From Haliaeetus albicilla (taxonomy: Eukaryota > Chordata > Aves > Accipitriformes > Accipitridae), in the NCBI RefSeq assembly GCF_947461875.1, contig NC_091494.1:38401167-38465166 (forward strand): a stretch of DNA of 64,000 nt, given 5' to 3'. This document shows, piece after piece, positions 8,901 to 21,200 of this stretch. The notes beneath the pieces are model-generated. The model was given only the letters and a program-made list of their open reading frames with translations, ran no database searches and was not told the DNA's origin. The position numbers and the translations under genes were made by a program. Within the stretch, counting starts at the first letter, position 1, and the number at the start of each line of letters is the position of its first letter.

Positions 8901-11900
8901 ACTGATGCCTGGGGAGGCACACAATTTAGGTTATCCTTTCTATGAGCACTGGGTTGGTGTGAATTCTCCAATCCCCTGCCCAGTCATTTTTGCCAGTATT
9001 TGTTTTATCCTAGTGCTGATGTGAAAGAGCTGTTTGTTTGCTCTGTGTGATTGTAAGAGGCAGAGGGTAGAGTGACCCACATGGCCTTGCAGTATCGCAT
9101 CAAGGTTTCAACCTGGCACATCACTTAAACAGATGCTTAATTTTTAGCGTGCAGTTAGTCCCATTGATTTCTACAGAACCCAGTTTCAACTTAAATGAGC
9201 TATGTCTCCTTGAAAGCTTTGTTTTGAATATTGAAAACTGCATCCAGCAAGGCACAAATTTCAAGCTAAGCATAGATCTCTGTTTAAACAACTACAATAG
9301 GTGGACAGGGTGGAAAGGAACCTCAAGTTATGTCCTGTTACTGTGGGTTACCGCATCTTTTTACTTAGCAAGTAACAGCTTAAAAGAACCTCAAGTTATG
9401 TCCTGTTACTGTGGGTTACCGCATCTTTTTACTTAGCAAGTAACAGCTTAAAAGATAGGTAAAGTTTTGTTCTTGTTTTTCCTTTTGAAGGGTTGCTCCA
9501 AAATCTCATTCTTTCTTGTGTTTTTGTTTTAGTACAAGTAAGGCTCTGGCTTCCTCAAACAGAAAGACTAATCTGGAGCTGCTTCCTTTTCTTGCTCGTT
9601 TTGTTTTGTTTTGTAACTGACAGTGCCTTGCACATAGTTGGTTTCACTTCTTACTGTTTGCAAGGAACTTGTGGTTCCCATTTTGCTTTTTTCTTCAAAT
9701 CTGCTTGTTTTCTCCTCCCAGTTGTGATATCACTGTCAGGGTGCAGGCACTTCAGTTCTTCTAGGGTTGCTGTTGTGAGCTGATTTCTGACCTATGCATT
9801 AGAACTTGAAAAATTCAAAAATTGAATAAAGCAGGGCTTCAGGAATCTCGAGTAACTTCTCTAATGGCAACACTGATCACACTTGTCCTGTGGATGCAGG
9901 CAGTCTGCTGTCTGCATCAGAGCTGCCATTCTACAATTATTGGACGCATCCAGATGTCAGCAGTTCCAAAAGAGGGATGGCTGATATTGATCACCGTGTT
10001 CTTGAGGAAGCATTTTAGATTTTGAAGGGTTGTAGATTGGGAGGATGTGGAGCAAGGGGCAGCATCAGGCTAGACTAGATCTAGCAGAAGAGACCATCTG
10101 AAAGCCTCATCTGGCATTGCAGCTCTCTACAATGAGTAATGAGAATCTGCAGTCATTTGCAGGGTGTAAGGCTCCCTGTAGCTTCACATCCATTTCAGAG
10201 AAGTAAATAGCATCTCTGGCACAACCCACGTGTGAACAACACAGACTTGAGAAATCTCTTCCCCACTTCTCAAAGCAAATGTAGAACCAAAGCTTTTCCA
10301 TAAGTATCCTCCTGACATGTAGGTAAAGTGGCAGGTCACAGGGTCCTTTATTTAGGATTTAATTACCTCCTCTTTCAGAAAAGAGTCTTCCTCATATCTG
10401 AGAAATGTTTTTTGTTACAGTGTTACTGAAACTATCTTGTGTTTTCAGAACACAGACAATGTGAACTTTTATAACATCATGAATAAGGAGGTTCCAGAAA
10501 TGAAATCAAGTGAACAAGAAAATCTCCATCTCGGTAAGTTGTGTTTAAGTACTTGAGCTTCTGAGGCCCTATGTTTGCATTTGTGTACCTTCAACTCTGA
10601 TAGTGGGAATAGCCTCAATTTAGTACATCCTTAAAATGGGGCCTTCAGATCCAAAGGATATTGATATTCTCCTGAGCAGAACTTGTTTGCTCTTGCATAA
10701 ATAGGGATAAATAGGAATGTGGAACAACCCTTCTATAGATTACACCTCCACCTAAACATCCTGCACAAATTACACCAAGGAAGTAGTCAGTATAATTGTG
10801 ACATAGTTTTATGACCTTTAAGTCACTTCCTCTTAATGTCTTTCATTTGTGTCTTCAAGCTAGGACACAAAAATGGCTCATCAGTATAGTCTGATTAGAC
10901 TGGTTTGCTCCATGATGTTTATGCACCAATGTGAAAAACTCATGCATAGAGTTTCTTTCAAGCTCTTTATCTCTTTTTATTGGCTTCAGCAGGGAAGGTG
11001 AATGGCACAGTTAACTCCCAAAAGTAAAGCACTGCAGCTCAAAAATAACTGGTCTGTTGAGGAGATGAAATTGTGTCTGTACTAAGTGGCTAAAGGAGAA
11101 GCTGGTCCCCTGAAAAAGTGCTGTGTTAGCCAAAAGTAGAAATGGATGGTTGGGTTCTTCCCATATCATTTCCTGACCTAAATAAGTGTTGACTTCAGTG
11201 GTTTCTGTTAAAAGCAAGCAAATCTCTCTGTGGTGTTCCATTTTTCATTAGAAAAGAGTTTGTGGGCCATGACTGTTAACAGTGAAAATTGCTATCTATG
11301 ACTGTCTTAAATGTGCCGCTAATCAAAGTGTGTTCTCTTTTTTTCAGTAGGACTTTACCAACGCCATGTCAGAAATATGCATAAGGAAAGCCTAGATGAA
11401 TTGATGAATGGACCCATCAGAAAGAAGCTAAAAATTATTCCTGACTGTGTGAAATGGGGAGGTACTTTCCTGTCTGCTAGTGCGCATCTAATAGTCCATT
11501 ATTGCTGTTTACAGTACTGCAGTCTGCAGGAAGATACTTTACTGTAGTAAGCAGACACATTAAATTGTCATTATCCTTGGGCCTAAGAAGAGGACTTATT
11601 CTCAGAAATGAACATGTAATGGGGCAGGCCTGTGGGAGCAGATCTGGTTCTGGTTTTGATTCTGCTGCTTGTATCTATCTTTAGCCAAGCAGGTAAAAAT
11701 ACAGGGGGAGGAAGAAGATCCTCTGTATCTCAGCAGCTGGTTTCTGTCTTTCAAGCATTCTTGCTGAAATTCCTGTCAGCTTTTCTCTGCCAGAAATCTG
11801 GTATCATGTAAAGCTGCATGGTGTGGAGGGGAGGGTGTAAAACAGAACGGAAGGCTTAAAGGACTGATGCCAGCACCCCATGTATATAATAGGAGTCAGA

Positions 11901-14131
11901 AGCTACAACGCTGTCTGTGAGCTCCAGTGGGAGCATGGCTGCTTTCTGGTTCTCTTTTAGTTCCTCAGACTGATGAATCACTGGCTGCCGCTTTGGGCTA
12001 AGAGTGGGTTTTATGCAGCTGTGAACTGCATTTTAGAACACTTCGCCAGTTGCTTTTGTCCCAGCTTGGGGATGACATTCTTCATCAGTTAAAATTTGTC
12101 TTCTTTCTGGTTCCAACCAGGTCAGTCCAGGGATGTCTTTGAGAACATGGTTGAGGACTTCATGAAACCTGTCATTGATATTGTTGATCAGCTTTTGGCA
12201 GCCAGCGTCAATGTTACAGTCTATAATGGGCAGCTGGATCTCATTGTTGACACCATGGGTAAGGGACTTCTTGACTGGGGTTGGGAACAGAACACATGAC
12301 GAGTAGAACATGAAGTTGCCAATAATACTGGTACCTGGATCTCTCCAGTCTTCTGTGCAAATCTCCTATGTAACTGACAACACTTAAATATTACAGTCAT
12401 GGATGAGCAGCTCTTAGTATGTTTTGTTTACATCCCTCTCAGAGGCAATTCCTTTACCTCCATTATACTGTTGGGAAATGGATCTGCAACATCAATAATT
12501 GCTTGTTTCAGTGAAGCGCGTAAGTAGGTAGCTAATAATTCACTTAATTCGACATATATAATGTTTGTACACTCATTCATAAATGAAGAATGAGGACAGA
12601 TGAATAAATATCTGGAGATTATCCTCTCTTCTCCTGTGCTTTGAAGATCCTGTTCTGTGGGGCAAAGGTCATACCTTGCTACAGATTTGTGCATGGTACA
12701 GGTCAGCCTTCACTGAGTGGCCTGCAGCAGAGAGCGTGGTGCCAGGTGAGATGGAACAAGGGTGTTGGTAATTAATCAGGGAGGGTGCAGTTGCGGAGTG
12801 ATCACACCTGCTGCTCAGTAACACGTGTAGGCTCCTGCACCACTTGGCCATTCAAGGGCTTTGTTTGTCCCTTGCTGCTTGCAAGATGCAGGCTTGATCA
12901 AGTGGCAGTTCGGGAGCTAGGCCAAGTGTTGCTGAAATGCCTCATGCTGCAAGACTGCAGTGCTCTCTTCCATTCACCTTTTCTTATTGATTTAAATAAT
13001 CTGCACTCACAAACTGCACAAACATCTTCCTATGTTGTGAAAGGCTTTATCCTTTGTCTGTCTCTGCCCAGTTAGATGCCCTTCATGAATAACATAGCAA
13101 TCAATAAATCAGGAAACAGAGTATTTATTTAGGCTGTCCAAACAGATTAGCAGTTAGTGGTGCTCCAGTTTTATCACATTTTGAGCTAAAATTGAGCTGC
13201 AGTTAACATGTAAATTCTTCCAGTAGTTCAGAGATAGGCTAAAGTTTTGTCCCCCTTGATGTCCTGGAATTGGTCTTTTTGCTGTCTTGACCTCCACCTT
13301 CTCTAGCAGGCACCTGAAAACAGAAAACCTTTCCAGGCTGTTCTTGATGAGTGACTGTAACAAACAGAGAAGCAGTGTCTCCTCTGATTTCCAGGAGGGG
13401 GACTTGGTGTGGCTGATCCTTCTCCATAGCAGGACACTAAAGGTGTTTGAGGAGTAAAGCAAAATATGTCAGAATTGCTAGGGCTGCAGAGCCTCTAAGA
13501 GGCACATGTTCACCTTGTGCAATCATAAGTTCATTTCACGTACACCTTTACTGTTTGCTTTTTTCCCTTCTCCCTCCATTGGTTTGTTTCCACTTCTCCT
13601 GAACATAGCCTTGGTTGTTTCCTAGGCATAGCAAAATTGTTTTTAGACTCTGACCACACAGAGACTTTCCGCTAACTCTGCTGTATTGGTATCTAGTACA
13701 GAGGGCATCTGGCTGAACTGGGACTTCCAACTTACTGTGTCAGTATCAGTAATCAAGCATATCTCTGATCTCTAACAGGCCAGGAGGCATGGATCCGGAA
13801 ACTGAAGTGGCCTAATTTGGACCAGTTCAGCAAGCAAAGGTGGAAGGCACTCTATGCGTCTCCAGAATCCACTGAGACAGCTGCTTTCCACAAGGCCTAT
13901 GAGAACTTTGCTTTTTTCTGGATTCTTAAGGCTGGGCACATGGTAAATAATATACTTCGTGGGGTGGGATGCACCATTATCAGCAAGAAAACTGAAGATG
14001 CGTGTACGCTTACTATCTGCTTCCTTATAGCAGCTGCTTACCATGTGCTCTCATCTCTGTGCTAGGTACCGTCTGACCAAGGAGAGATGGCACTGGAAAT
14101 GGTCAGGATGGTGACCCAACAGCAGCACTAG
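2851..14131 (+). CDS. SCPEP1: retinoid-inducible serine carboxypeptidase, complete 13-exon gene
   Basis: This is a peptidase family S10 enzyme (carboxypeptidase Y relative) of the lysosomal/secretory pathway that removes C-terminal residues. Coding exons: 2851-2902, 4412-4557, 5493-5582, 6503-6658, 7147-7221, 7439-7511, 8519-8556, 8740-8868, 10449-10533, 11348-11461, 12121-12258, 13779-13942, 14066-14131. They join in frame to 441 residues; human is about 452. A hydrophobic signal segment (LSVLLLAAGVVL) is followed by MFWWLYYA, the oxyanion loop GGPGASG (residues 67-73; human GGPGGSS as I recall), FVDNPVGTGFSY, the nucleophile motif SESYGGK (Ser158), YNGQLDLIVDT (Asp359) and AGHMVPSDQ (His419). 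Sequons are at N93, N125 and N350. All boundaries are GT-AG. The start has G at -3 and +4. I see no frameshift or lost catalytic residue. Confidence 0.96.
2903..4411 (+). other. SCPEP1 intron 1
   Basis: 1509 nt. The first 400 nt belong to the CpG island; the rest is ordinary. The long frames on both strands between 2903 and 3731 follow GC content and show no recognised protein. Confidence 0.8.
4412..4557 (+). CDS. SCPEP1: SCPEP1 exon 2
   Basis: 146 nt between CCTCAAG and GTGAGG. It completes the glycine codon and encodes residues to 66, including ELWGYVQVR and HMFWWLYYANNP, ending LPLILWLQ just before the oxyanion loop. Confidence 0.93.
5493..5582 (+). CDS. SCPEP1: SCPEP1 exon 3 (oxyanion loop)
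   Basis: 90 nt in phase 0 (residues 67-96), with acceptor CCCCACAG and donor TGG|GTATAG. It encodes GGPGASGCGFGNFEEIGPL and a sequon NTT at 93-95. The loop reads GGPGASG where human has GGPGGSS, as I recall it. Confidence 0.93.
6503..6658 (+). CDS. SCPEP1: SCPEP1 exon 4
   Basis: 156 nt in phase 0 (residues 97-148), with acceptor CATACAG and donor CCAG|GTAAGT. It encodes LQAASILFVDNPVGTGFSY, a family S10 signature stretch, and the sequon NLS at 125-127. Confidence 0.95.
7147..7221 (+). CDS. SCPEP1: SCPEP1 exon 5 (catalytic serine)
   Basis: 75 nt in phase 0 (residues 149-173), with acceptor CTCCAG and donor GAG|GTAAGT. It encodes TIPFYIFSESYGGKMAAG; Ser158 in SESYGG is the nucleophile position of family S10. 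Confidence 0.95.
7439..7511 (+). CDS. SCPEP1: SCPEP1 exon 6
   Basis: 73 nt, acceptor TCACCAAG, donor TTTGG|GTATGT. It encodes AVQKGTIKCNFMGTALGD then SWISPL and ends one base into an aspartate codon completed in exon 7. GDSWISP is nearly invariant in this family. Confidence 0.94.
8519..8556 (+). CDS. SCPEP1: SCPEP1 exon 7 (38-nt small exon)
   Basis: Only 38 nt, bounded by TTCTTTAG and GTAAGT. It completes the aspartate codon and encodes DSVLSWGPYLYST, matching human DSVLSWGPYLYSM. It is too short to appear as an open reading frame. Confidence 0.93.
8740..8868 (+). CDS. SCPEP1: SCPEP1 exon 8
   Basis: 129 nt in phase 0 (residues 211-253), acceptor CTTCCAG, donor GAGGAG-type GAAGAG|GTGAGA. It encodes SLLDDNGLAEV and ATELWGKAEDVIEE. 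Confidence 0.95.
9318..9455 (+). repeat. perfect 68-bp tandem duplication in SCPEP1 intron 8
   Basis: Two head-to-tail copies of a 68-bp unit starting GAACCTCAAGTTATG occupy 9318-9385 and 9386-9453, and two more bases match a third copy. I find no difference between the copies. The identity points to a very recent duplication or an assembly artefact. Confidence 0.95.
10449..10533 (+). CDS. SCPEP1: SCPEP1 exon 9
   Basis: 85 nt, acceptor GTTTTCAG, donor CTCG|GTAAGT. It encodes NTDNVNFYNIMNKEVPEM and ends SSEQENLHL. The lid-like linker here is less conserved than its neighbours and shorter than in human. Confidence 0.92.
11348..11461 (+). CDS. SCPEP1: SCPEP1 exon 10 (tandem NAGNAG acceptor)
   Basis: 114 nt from the first of two adjacent acceptors (CAG then TAG); use of the second would drop one valine. 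It encodes VGLYQRHVRN and MNGPIRKKLKIIPD. The first AG is preferred because CAG is the stronger acceptor and human keeps the valine. Confidence 0.92.
12121..12258 (+). CDS. SCPEP1: SCPEP1 exon 11 (catalytic aspartate)
   Basis: 138 nt, acceptor CCAACCAG, donor ATGG|GTAAGG. It encodes VEDFMKPVIDIVDQLL and VNVTVYNGQLDLIVDTM. Asp359 (LDLI) is the catalytic aspartate position; NVT at 350-352 is a sequon. Confidence 0.95.
13779..13942 (+). CDS. SCPEP1: SCPEP1 exon 12 (catalytic histidine)
   Basis: 164 nt, acceptor TCTAACAG, donor CACATG|GTAAAT. It encodes QEAWIRKLKWPNL and FAFFWILKAGHM; His419 in AGHMV is the catalytic histidine position. Confidence 0.95.
14066..14131 (+). CDS. SCPEP1: SCPEP1 exon 13 (terminal)
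   Basis: 66 nt including the TAG stop at 14129-14131, acceptor GTGCTAG. It encodes VPSDQGEMALEMVRMVTQQQ and a final His. Human ends similarly (MVPSDQGDMALKMM then RLVTQQE). Confidence 0.93.
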   Translation, partial: VPSDQGEMALEMVRMVTQQQH

Positions 14132-15300
14132 GGAAGGGGAGGCCAGCTGGTATGGCGTCCTGCTGAATGTCAGTGCTCTTGCAGAATGCGAGTCCAGAAT
14201 AATGAGCCGCAGGAGGAACAATGGCTATTTGGACACAGCCTCTCTGATTTGCTGATAATGTGCGCAAGCATTTATGGAAAGGCATTTTTTTCCTTGAATG
14301 AATTGAATTTGTAAGCTGTGATTTGCTGCCTTAACACTGTTCATAGTGACTCTTCCAGAGGGAAGTCCACTGTCATAAACAACTAGCTCTGAGCCTTTGC
14401 CTTTGACTTGGAAGGATTTTGTGCTTTTGTAAAAAGCTGCCCTTCCCTGAATGCTCTCTTGTCTATTCACACACCAAGACTAAAACTGATTTGAGTCCTG
14501 ATATTTGCTGTTTGTTCCTCTCAGAGAGCTAACCTGTTTCATGAGGCCGTGAAATGTTCCTTCCTTTGTCCTCAGGCCTCTGCTTGAGTCACCTGGCTGG
14601 ATTACAAGCTGAAGACATGGAGATGCCAGGATAGAGGACCTGCCCTAGAGGAATTATGGTCCATCTCATCTTGCTGAGATGCCTTAGTTAGGATCCAAGA
14701 TTCTTCAGGCTTCCTATGCTATGGAGAGAGAACTGCCCGCCCCTGCCGCCCCCAGAGGAGGATTTGATCTTTTTCATCTGACCATTTGTTTCTTGTTTTC
14801 ATTCTCTTTAATGACCGTTACTCAAACTTTGCCTTAGCCTTAACACCTAAAGCACATCTAGCAGGAATTCTTGCTTTCCTGCATGCTGAAGCAGGAGCCC
14901 TGTTAATACCCTCTTCTTGTACAGAAGAGAGTCCTAATGGACAGAATCCTCTTAAACCGTCTGAGCTTAGCCTGGAGAGTGGAAAGGAGAGCATTGTTTG
15001 AGCAATAATAGCATAACTCTGAAAGATAATAGCAGTGTTTAAAAGAAGGATATAAAAGCTAGAACCAATACCTTGATCCATATTTTTCTAGAGCTTTTTT
15101 AAGTCTTGCAGAGACCTATTATTTTGAAACAACATTTTTTTTTTTATATATATATATAGTACACAGTCAAGAGGAGATCTGGTCAGACATCATTTGACTT
15201 CTGCTATGGAGCACAAAGTGACAGTTGTTTATTGGTGTCTGATAGGAGGCACAACAGCTTGTTCCAGCTGTCAGATTCCTAAATAAATAGCAACCACTCA
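14132..15300 (+). other. probable SCPEP1 3' UTR and flank
   Basis: The first canonical AATAAA after the stop is at 15282-15287. Polyadenylation there would give a 3' UTR of about 1.15 kb; a weaker variant such as TATAAA near 15053 could give a shorter one. The 3' end cannot be fixed from sequence alone. Confidence 0.3.
15135..15158. repeat. T11 plus (TA)n microsatellite
   Basis: A run of eleven T is followed directly by about seven TA dinucleotides. Confidence 0.9.
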
Positions 15301-17882
15301 ATTACTCCAGCAACTGAAACTGTCGTGAAATGTCTGATAGTGTTGGCTTAGCAAGGACTGAGGCATAATGCTATGTAAACGCATATGCAATCACCCAGCA
15401 GCTGGAGTATTGGCACCTAATAATTGCTTTCCTTCTTCGTGTTCTCTGCTTGAACTCTATTCTTCAGAACTTTAGCAATGCACATCCAGATTTTTTTTTA
15501 AACATGTTTTTCAATAAATGCAATAGGTCTAATACATCTCTCTTCAGCATCACATTGATTTCACTGCTTGAAAATCGCATCTTTTCTGTTTTGGCTTTTC
15601 AGTGTAAAGCCCCTGCCAATGGGAGCAGATGCAGTCACACTTGAGAGGGAAGGGTGCAGGTCTGTGCTCTCCCCCATGACTGCATCGCGCGAGAAGGAGC
15701 ACATGCACTGGGGACCACAGGCCCTCCCATCCTTTCCACAAAATGCACTCCTTCAGAGCATGAAGGGCAACCCAGAATGGCTCGGCAGAATCAAACCAGC
15801 AATTGTTTCTATTTTCTCCTTTGTTGAACATTAGATGAACAAGAATAAGAGGAGGGTCCTAGAGGTGTGTAAATCCATGTATCTGCATTCTTGGAGTATT
15901 GTAAAATAACTCGCCAAGCAAATAAGTATGTCTGAGCCTGGACAGTTTGAGTTGGCTTGTAGTCCTGAATCCTGTTATATACAATAATTTGCATTATGCC
16001 TAAACAACTAACACTATAGGGCTTGATAGAGGGAAAGAATTAAGATGGTGTCTCCAGAAAGCAGCATTTACCGCTGTTTTTGTGCTTCTTTATCAAATGG
16101 GACATTCATTCACATTGCCTAGAGCTTATGCTCAGTGATAGGCCTGAGACATCTGTTTCTTGTCCTGCTTTGTTTTAGCTTCTGCAGGTTTTTCTGTTGG
16201 CAAAGAGATGGCTTACGAGGAAAAAAGATGGTTTCAAGAAGGCTGGTGGTAATGATTTGTTGGTTTTAGGGGCTGTGCCAAATCTAAACATGTTAGAATA
16301 AAAATATTTGCCTGTGGAGACAGGCTTTTAAATAGTGTCCATTTAAATGCAAACAACAAAAAAGCAGCAATCCTTTAATATCAAGGAATATTCCTTCCTT
16401 TTATTTCACCAAGGGCTCTGTAACTGGTGCATCACAGCTCTAGATCATCACAAAGGTAGGTCACCTGTGCAGCAGAAGCTGTAAGAAATTGGTTCCTTTG
16501 AAAGGAGTTCAAGTCCTGCTGTGTATCTGATTAGCAGTGTCGTACTTTGTCCATTTTGATTTCACACAGTAAGCTATTTCCAGATAAGGGCTGTCACCTG
16601 GCAAATCCATTAGAATGAATCATTCTAAATATTAATAAGATTTTTTACAGATGCTGGACCAGTCAAAAGAAAACAGCCCAATGTTTGTATTTCATCCTCT
16701 GCAGCTGGAGGCTTTGATTGCATAGGTAGCCTGAGAGCCACTGACTTATTTTGCTCACCATCAGTTGAGGACAATTTTCATAGAAACAAATCCAACTGTG
16801 TTAAAAATCAATAATTCAGCACTGCCTCTTCAGCATGAACAGTTTTGGCTTTCTAGAATTCTACCAGAAAAGGTAGAAGAAAGCCAGAGAAAGAAACCTA
16901 AATGTTATCCACTATGTGATAAACAGGTGTCTCTGTCTTTATCCTTTCTATTTGCTGGATCTAGGACAATATAATGGGGAAGGGTCACTTGGTGCATCCA
17001 CTGTGCCTTAAACCAGTGTATACCAGCGTCTCATGGTCACTGGTGCACAGAGGATGCAGGACAGATGTACCTTTGATCTGGCTTTTACAGCTGTTCCTCT
17101 GCAGTACAGGTTGAGACTGTTGTGGACAGTTAATGCAGGAGGCAAGAGATCTGCCCTATTTCCCACCACAGAAGTATCTGTGTAGGCACAACATTTGTGT
17201 CTAACGTAACTAATCTGGCATGTAATATTTTTGCTGTAGGAAGAGTGAATCACATAAGCTATTTCTAAAGGGAAGTTGGCACATAATGCTCATCGATTTT
17301 ATGTCTTTAAAGCTTGAGGCTTAACGGTGGGCATGTAGCTGTGTGTTGAGTTATCTTTTTTCAGAAGATGAATGTTTTGAAATGTTGCAACATCTGCTTA
17401 TCTCAGGATTCAAAGCTGCAACAAAAGAAAACATCTGTGTACCGAGGCAAGATGGAGCACTTCTTCAATGTCATGTTATGTCTGTTATCCTCTCAACATT
17501 CTGCTGTATGGCAGCACAATTTGTGTGTGCCACTTCTGAGCTCTGGGGTATGTTCATGTTTTTCCAGAAGGGATTCAGAAAAGGAGTAGTAATTTATCTG
17601 ACCCACAGACAGTAATGAAGGAATAGTAAGAATTTGAGTAGAGTACAGTTCACCCTTGCAAGGTTTCTCTGAAAACTGTTTTTGGTATTTGCTATATAAT
17701 AGATTTGGTAGTTAAAGAGTAGCTTTATCTCTTGTGGAGGAACAAATGTACCATTCTGGTCACTGTTGGGGGGGGGATTTTTTTTTCTTCTTTTTTTCTA
17801 ACTGGCTGGTGACTGAGGTAGTAGGGAATTATGTTGGATATATCTGCAGGAGCGGAGGTGTGTTAGTATGGATGGCCTAATG

Positions 17883-18233
17883 CAGTGGTTTTCAACTTAT
17901 CTCAGTTTACAAACCCCTCACCTAAAATATTTCCAAGGAAAGCAAAGCACCCTTACAAATTTCATATATTGACCATTACTGTTCACTTGTATCTGATAAG
18001 TAATGTAATTCAATGGCTAGCATTAGCAGAGTATTTGCAGAATTGATGCACTAACTATACCAATGGTCTAAAACAGATGGGAATATTGGCAGACCATATC
18101 CCATAGGGGACTTCAGAATTTCCAGCCTTAGTTTGAAATAGTCCTAAATGGTTAGTCTTCAGGACATACTCTAAAGAATACTTTGATGCCTCCCCCCCCC
18201 CCCAACCTACTGGAGGTTGAAAAACAAAGCACT
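17883..18233. mobile_element. decayed hAT-like non-autonomous transposon
   Basis: The left end reads CAGTGGTTTTCAACTT and the right end AGGTTGAAAAACAAAGCACT, an imperfect terminal inverted repeat of the type found in hAT-family MITEs (CAGTGGTTCTCAACC). The 351 bp between have no coding capacity and include a C12 run. No clear 8-bp target duplication remains, so it is an old insertion if the call is right. Confidence 0.45.
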
Positions 18234-21200
18234 AAAAGAGCATGGCATTGTGCTGATTTATCATAGCTAGCTGTTGGTGTTGGGTGCTCCCACAAACTGG
18301 AAAGCAAGAGATGGACTATGAAAGATTTCTCCTATTACAGGGACTTCTGGAGCAGCGAGCCAGACAATAACCGCTCCTTGCCTGCTGTTCCAGGGACTGG
18401 TCAAGCACTGCAAACAATCTACCTTGAGATTAGCGTATCAGGCCTCAGCTCAGAAAGGGGGCTTTCCGCTTAAGTACTTTTGTGCTCCAGAGCTTTGGTT
18501 TTCTGTTTATCCTGTGGTTACAATACTGCAGGGAGGAGGTTGGGGTGTCTCAGAAGACCAAAAACATCCATATAATACCCAGTTCCAGTAAATGTCTCAC
18601 TGTGGCTCTGCTGTTCAGTATTTCCATCTAATGTATTGCACAAGTCTGGATCCAAAGTACTCTTGTGGTAAGGCTGAGTTTTAGGATGTAGAACTCGCTC
18701 ATCCAAAACATTCACTTGGATGTCATGTTGGCAAAATCAACTACAGATTCACAGGGGACTTGAACAAATAAGGCCAGAGTGACTGTATGACAGGGAGGCA
18801 AAAATCATACTTTTGCTGAAGCTGATTCAAATCCAGGAGTTCATTTCTGTTCTCCCCTAATTTTTATCCTCAATCACGATACCAAAATTTATAGGTAGAT
18901 ACTGTGATGAATAGGGCTTTATCAGTTTTGAAATGCTGTGAATCATCTAAGCATAAGAGACAGCTGGAATAATTCCATCTGCAAGCTGTAGTCAGTACAT
19001 TTGATAATGCCTACCACAATAATTTTTGAAGGCAATTATAAAGGCTGCTAGAACCAGCCTGGTTAAGCTGTCTTTCTAATTGCTTCTCTGTTACTAAAAT
19101 GTCCTTTTCAGGACTATTTCTTTACAAGCAAGCTGGCTGCAGTGTGTCTTTGAAATAGTCAGACTGTGCTCATCACCATTAGCCCCACAGCCAATTTGGT
19201 CCATTGGTAGTCACAGCAGTAATGATGCCACACCTACATTCTCTTGCATAAATATTTTTGTTCTGTCCTTTATCTCCCATTAGTCAGCCAACTTGGACTC
19301 ATCTCACACAATCTGTTTTGGGACACAACAAGTAATCACTGTTTGGCTTTAGCATCAGTATGGTATATCGTGTTCTATTTTATTATTCTGTCCTAGATCT
19401 CATTGCTAAATACAGCAAAATCTGGGAATTACATTCCTGTAGTCAGCTGTATTAAAACTGCAAATGGAAGACATTTATTCAGGTGTTTTGTAGTCCATCT
19501 TGGATAGGACAAGGTAAGCACAATTTCAGAAACTATTTGAAGCAGTAAGGGATAACTTACTGAACAGTTCATATGCTGTGTTATGGGTGATTTAGCTTAA
19601 AGAAAATACACTGGCTGGTGCACCCTCAGTCTTTAACAGCTGCTAGATGATTTGCTAGATGTTTTGGGGTTTGTTTTTTGTTTTTGTTTTTTTTTTTAAT
19701 AAATTGAGGAAGGGACATGGGGGAAAAAAAATGTCTTTCCCTTCAAGAGTCTGGAGCTTAGGTCTTGTTAATGTTGTTTGCTTGTTAGAGCCAGAGAGGA
19801 ATGTTTGCATGTCTCTTGACAGTTCTTTTGGGGGTAGAAGCTGAAGATAACTTGACTGTAGCTACTACACTAGGTGTCCTTCTTACATGGTTGTCTTGGA
19901 GTCTTAAACATTTCATTGTACCCAGAATTTCCTGTGAAGGAGTGAAGATCTCTTCCTGAAGCACTAAGGGACAGAAATGACCTAGTGGCCTGGCAGCTGT
20001 CAGATGCTTTCTAGCACCATTAATGCTTTCACAAGGTTGCCAGATGCCATTGCACATTACAATCTGAGGCAAATGTATGCCTACCCAACTGCTTAGAGCT
20101 CATCAGAGAAAAGCTGACAGGTACTGTCCTCTCCCTAAGAGAAGGCAGCAAGGAGGCTTCTGGAATGTACCAAAAAGAGAGGTTTGGTCCCAGGGTATTT
20201 GGAGGACTGTGGCACTTCTTGGAACAGGAAGAAAGCCTGCTTTATCCCATACTATTCATTCACCTCTGTTTTACATATTATTTTTCTTACCAACCACGGT
20301 ATCCTCACCTTGCTGCCCTACGCAAGGTGGCCAGCGATGGATTCTTTTGGCTGGTGACAAGAGTGCAGTGAAATGGCTGGCCACTTGGTGGAGTAAGGAG
20401 ACCTTCAAATACCATGGGAACATCTTGGCGTTAGCAACTATGCTCATGGTGCCATCCCTGGAAATACCTGGTCAGCACTTGGAAACTTGAGTTTGATCCT
20501 ATGAATTCACAGTGGAAATGGTTTTATGTGAACCGGTACAGAGGATTATTTAATTTTAGCAATAACTTCATGGGAACAGGTATTTTGGTCTTTGTGAGCA
20601 CAACCCCAGTTACAAGAAGGCTTTATGGTTGCAAATAACAGCCAAATTAGCCTGCTTTAACCAGAACATACCAGTTGATATTGTGATTTGTACTTGGGCA
20701 TGCTCTTTTTCAAATGGTATACTCCCTGCCAATCCTTAAAACTTTTTGATCAATATCTCTGAGGGTAATATCTGTGTTGTAAGAAGAAACAAATAAGGCA
20801 TTGGTGTGTTTGCTGAGGTAGCTGCAGTTAGCTGTCTAGCTAGGCTCATCTAGCAGAGTTATGCACATACCTAATTCATAATCTGGTAAGAGTGCTGTTG
20901 AAATCGAGCAAGAGCATTCATGCTATGTAAAATTAAACCACTAAAACTTTTACAAGGTGAGGTCCTTTAGGAACTAGAAAATTTGAAAGGAAGATCCTTG
21001 CTTGTTGAAACATTTCCCTAAAATTCTGAAGTTTTTTTGTTGTTGTTGAACTTTTTATAATAGAGAAAAGATTAGAGAAAACAGCAGTAGAAAAATCAAC
21101 TATCTTGCTTCTGTACCATACCTAATTAAGCTAGCCTGAGAAAACTCCATTACCTCTTAAGTAATATTTTCAAGTTTTCAGGCAGGGCAGGAGTATTAAT

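Larger units (their letters stand above)
8869..14065 (+). other. SCPEP1 introns 8-12
   Basis: Introns of 1580, 814, 659, 1520 and 123 nt. Intron 8 carries the 68-bp tandem duplication listed separately. Nothing else is recognised. Confidence 0.75.
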
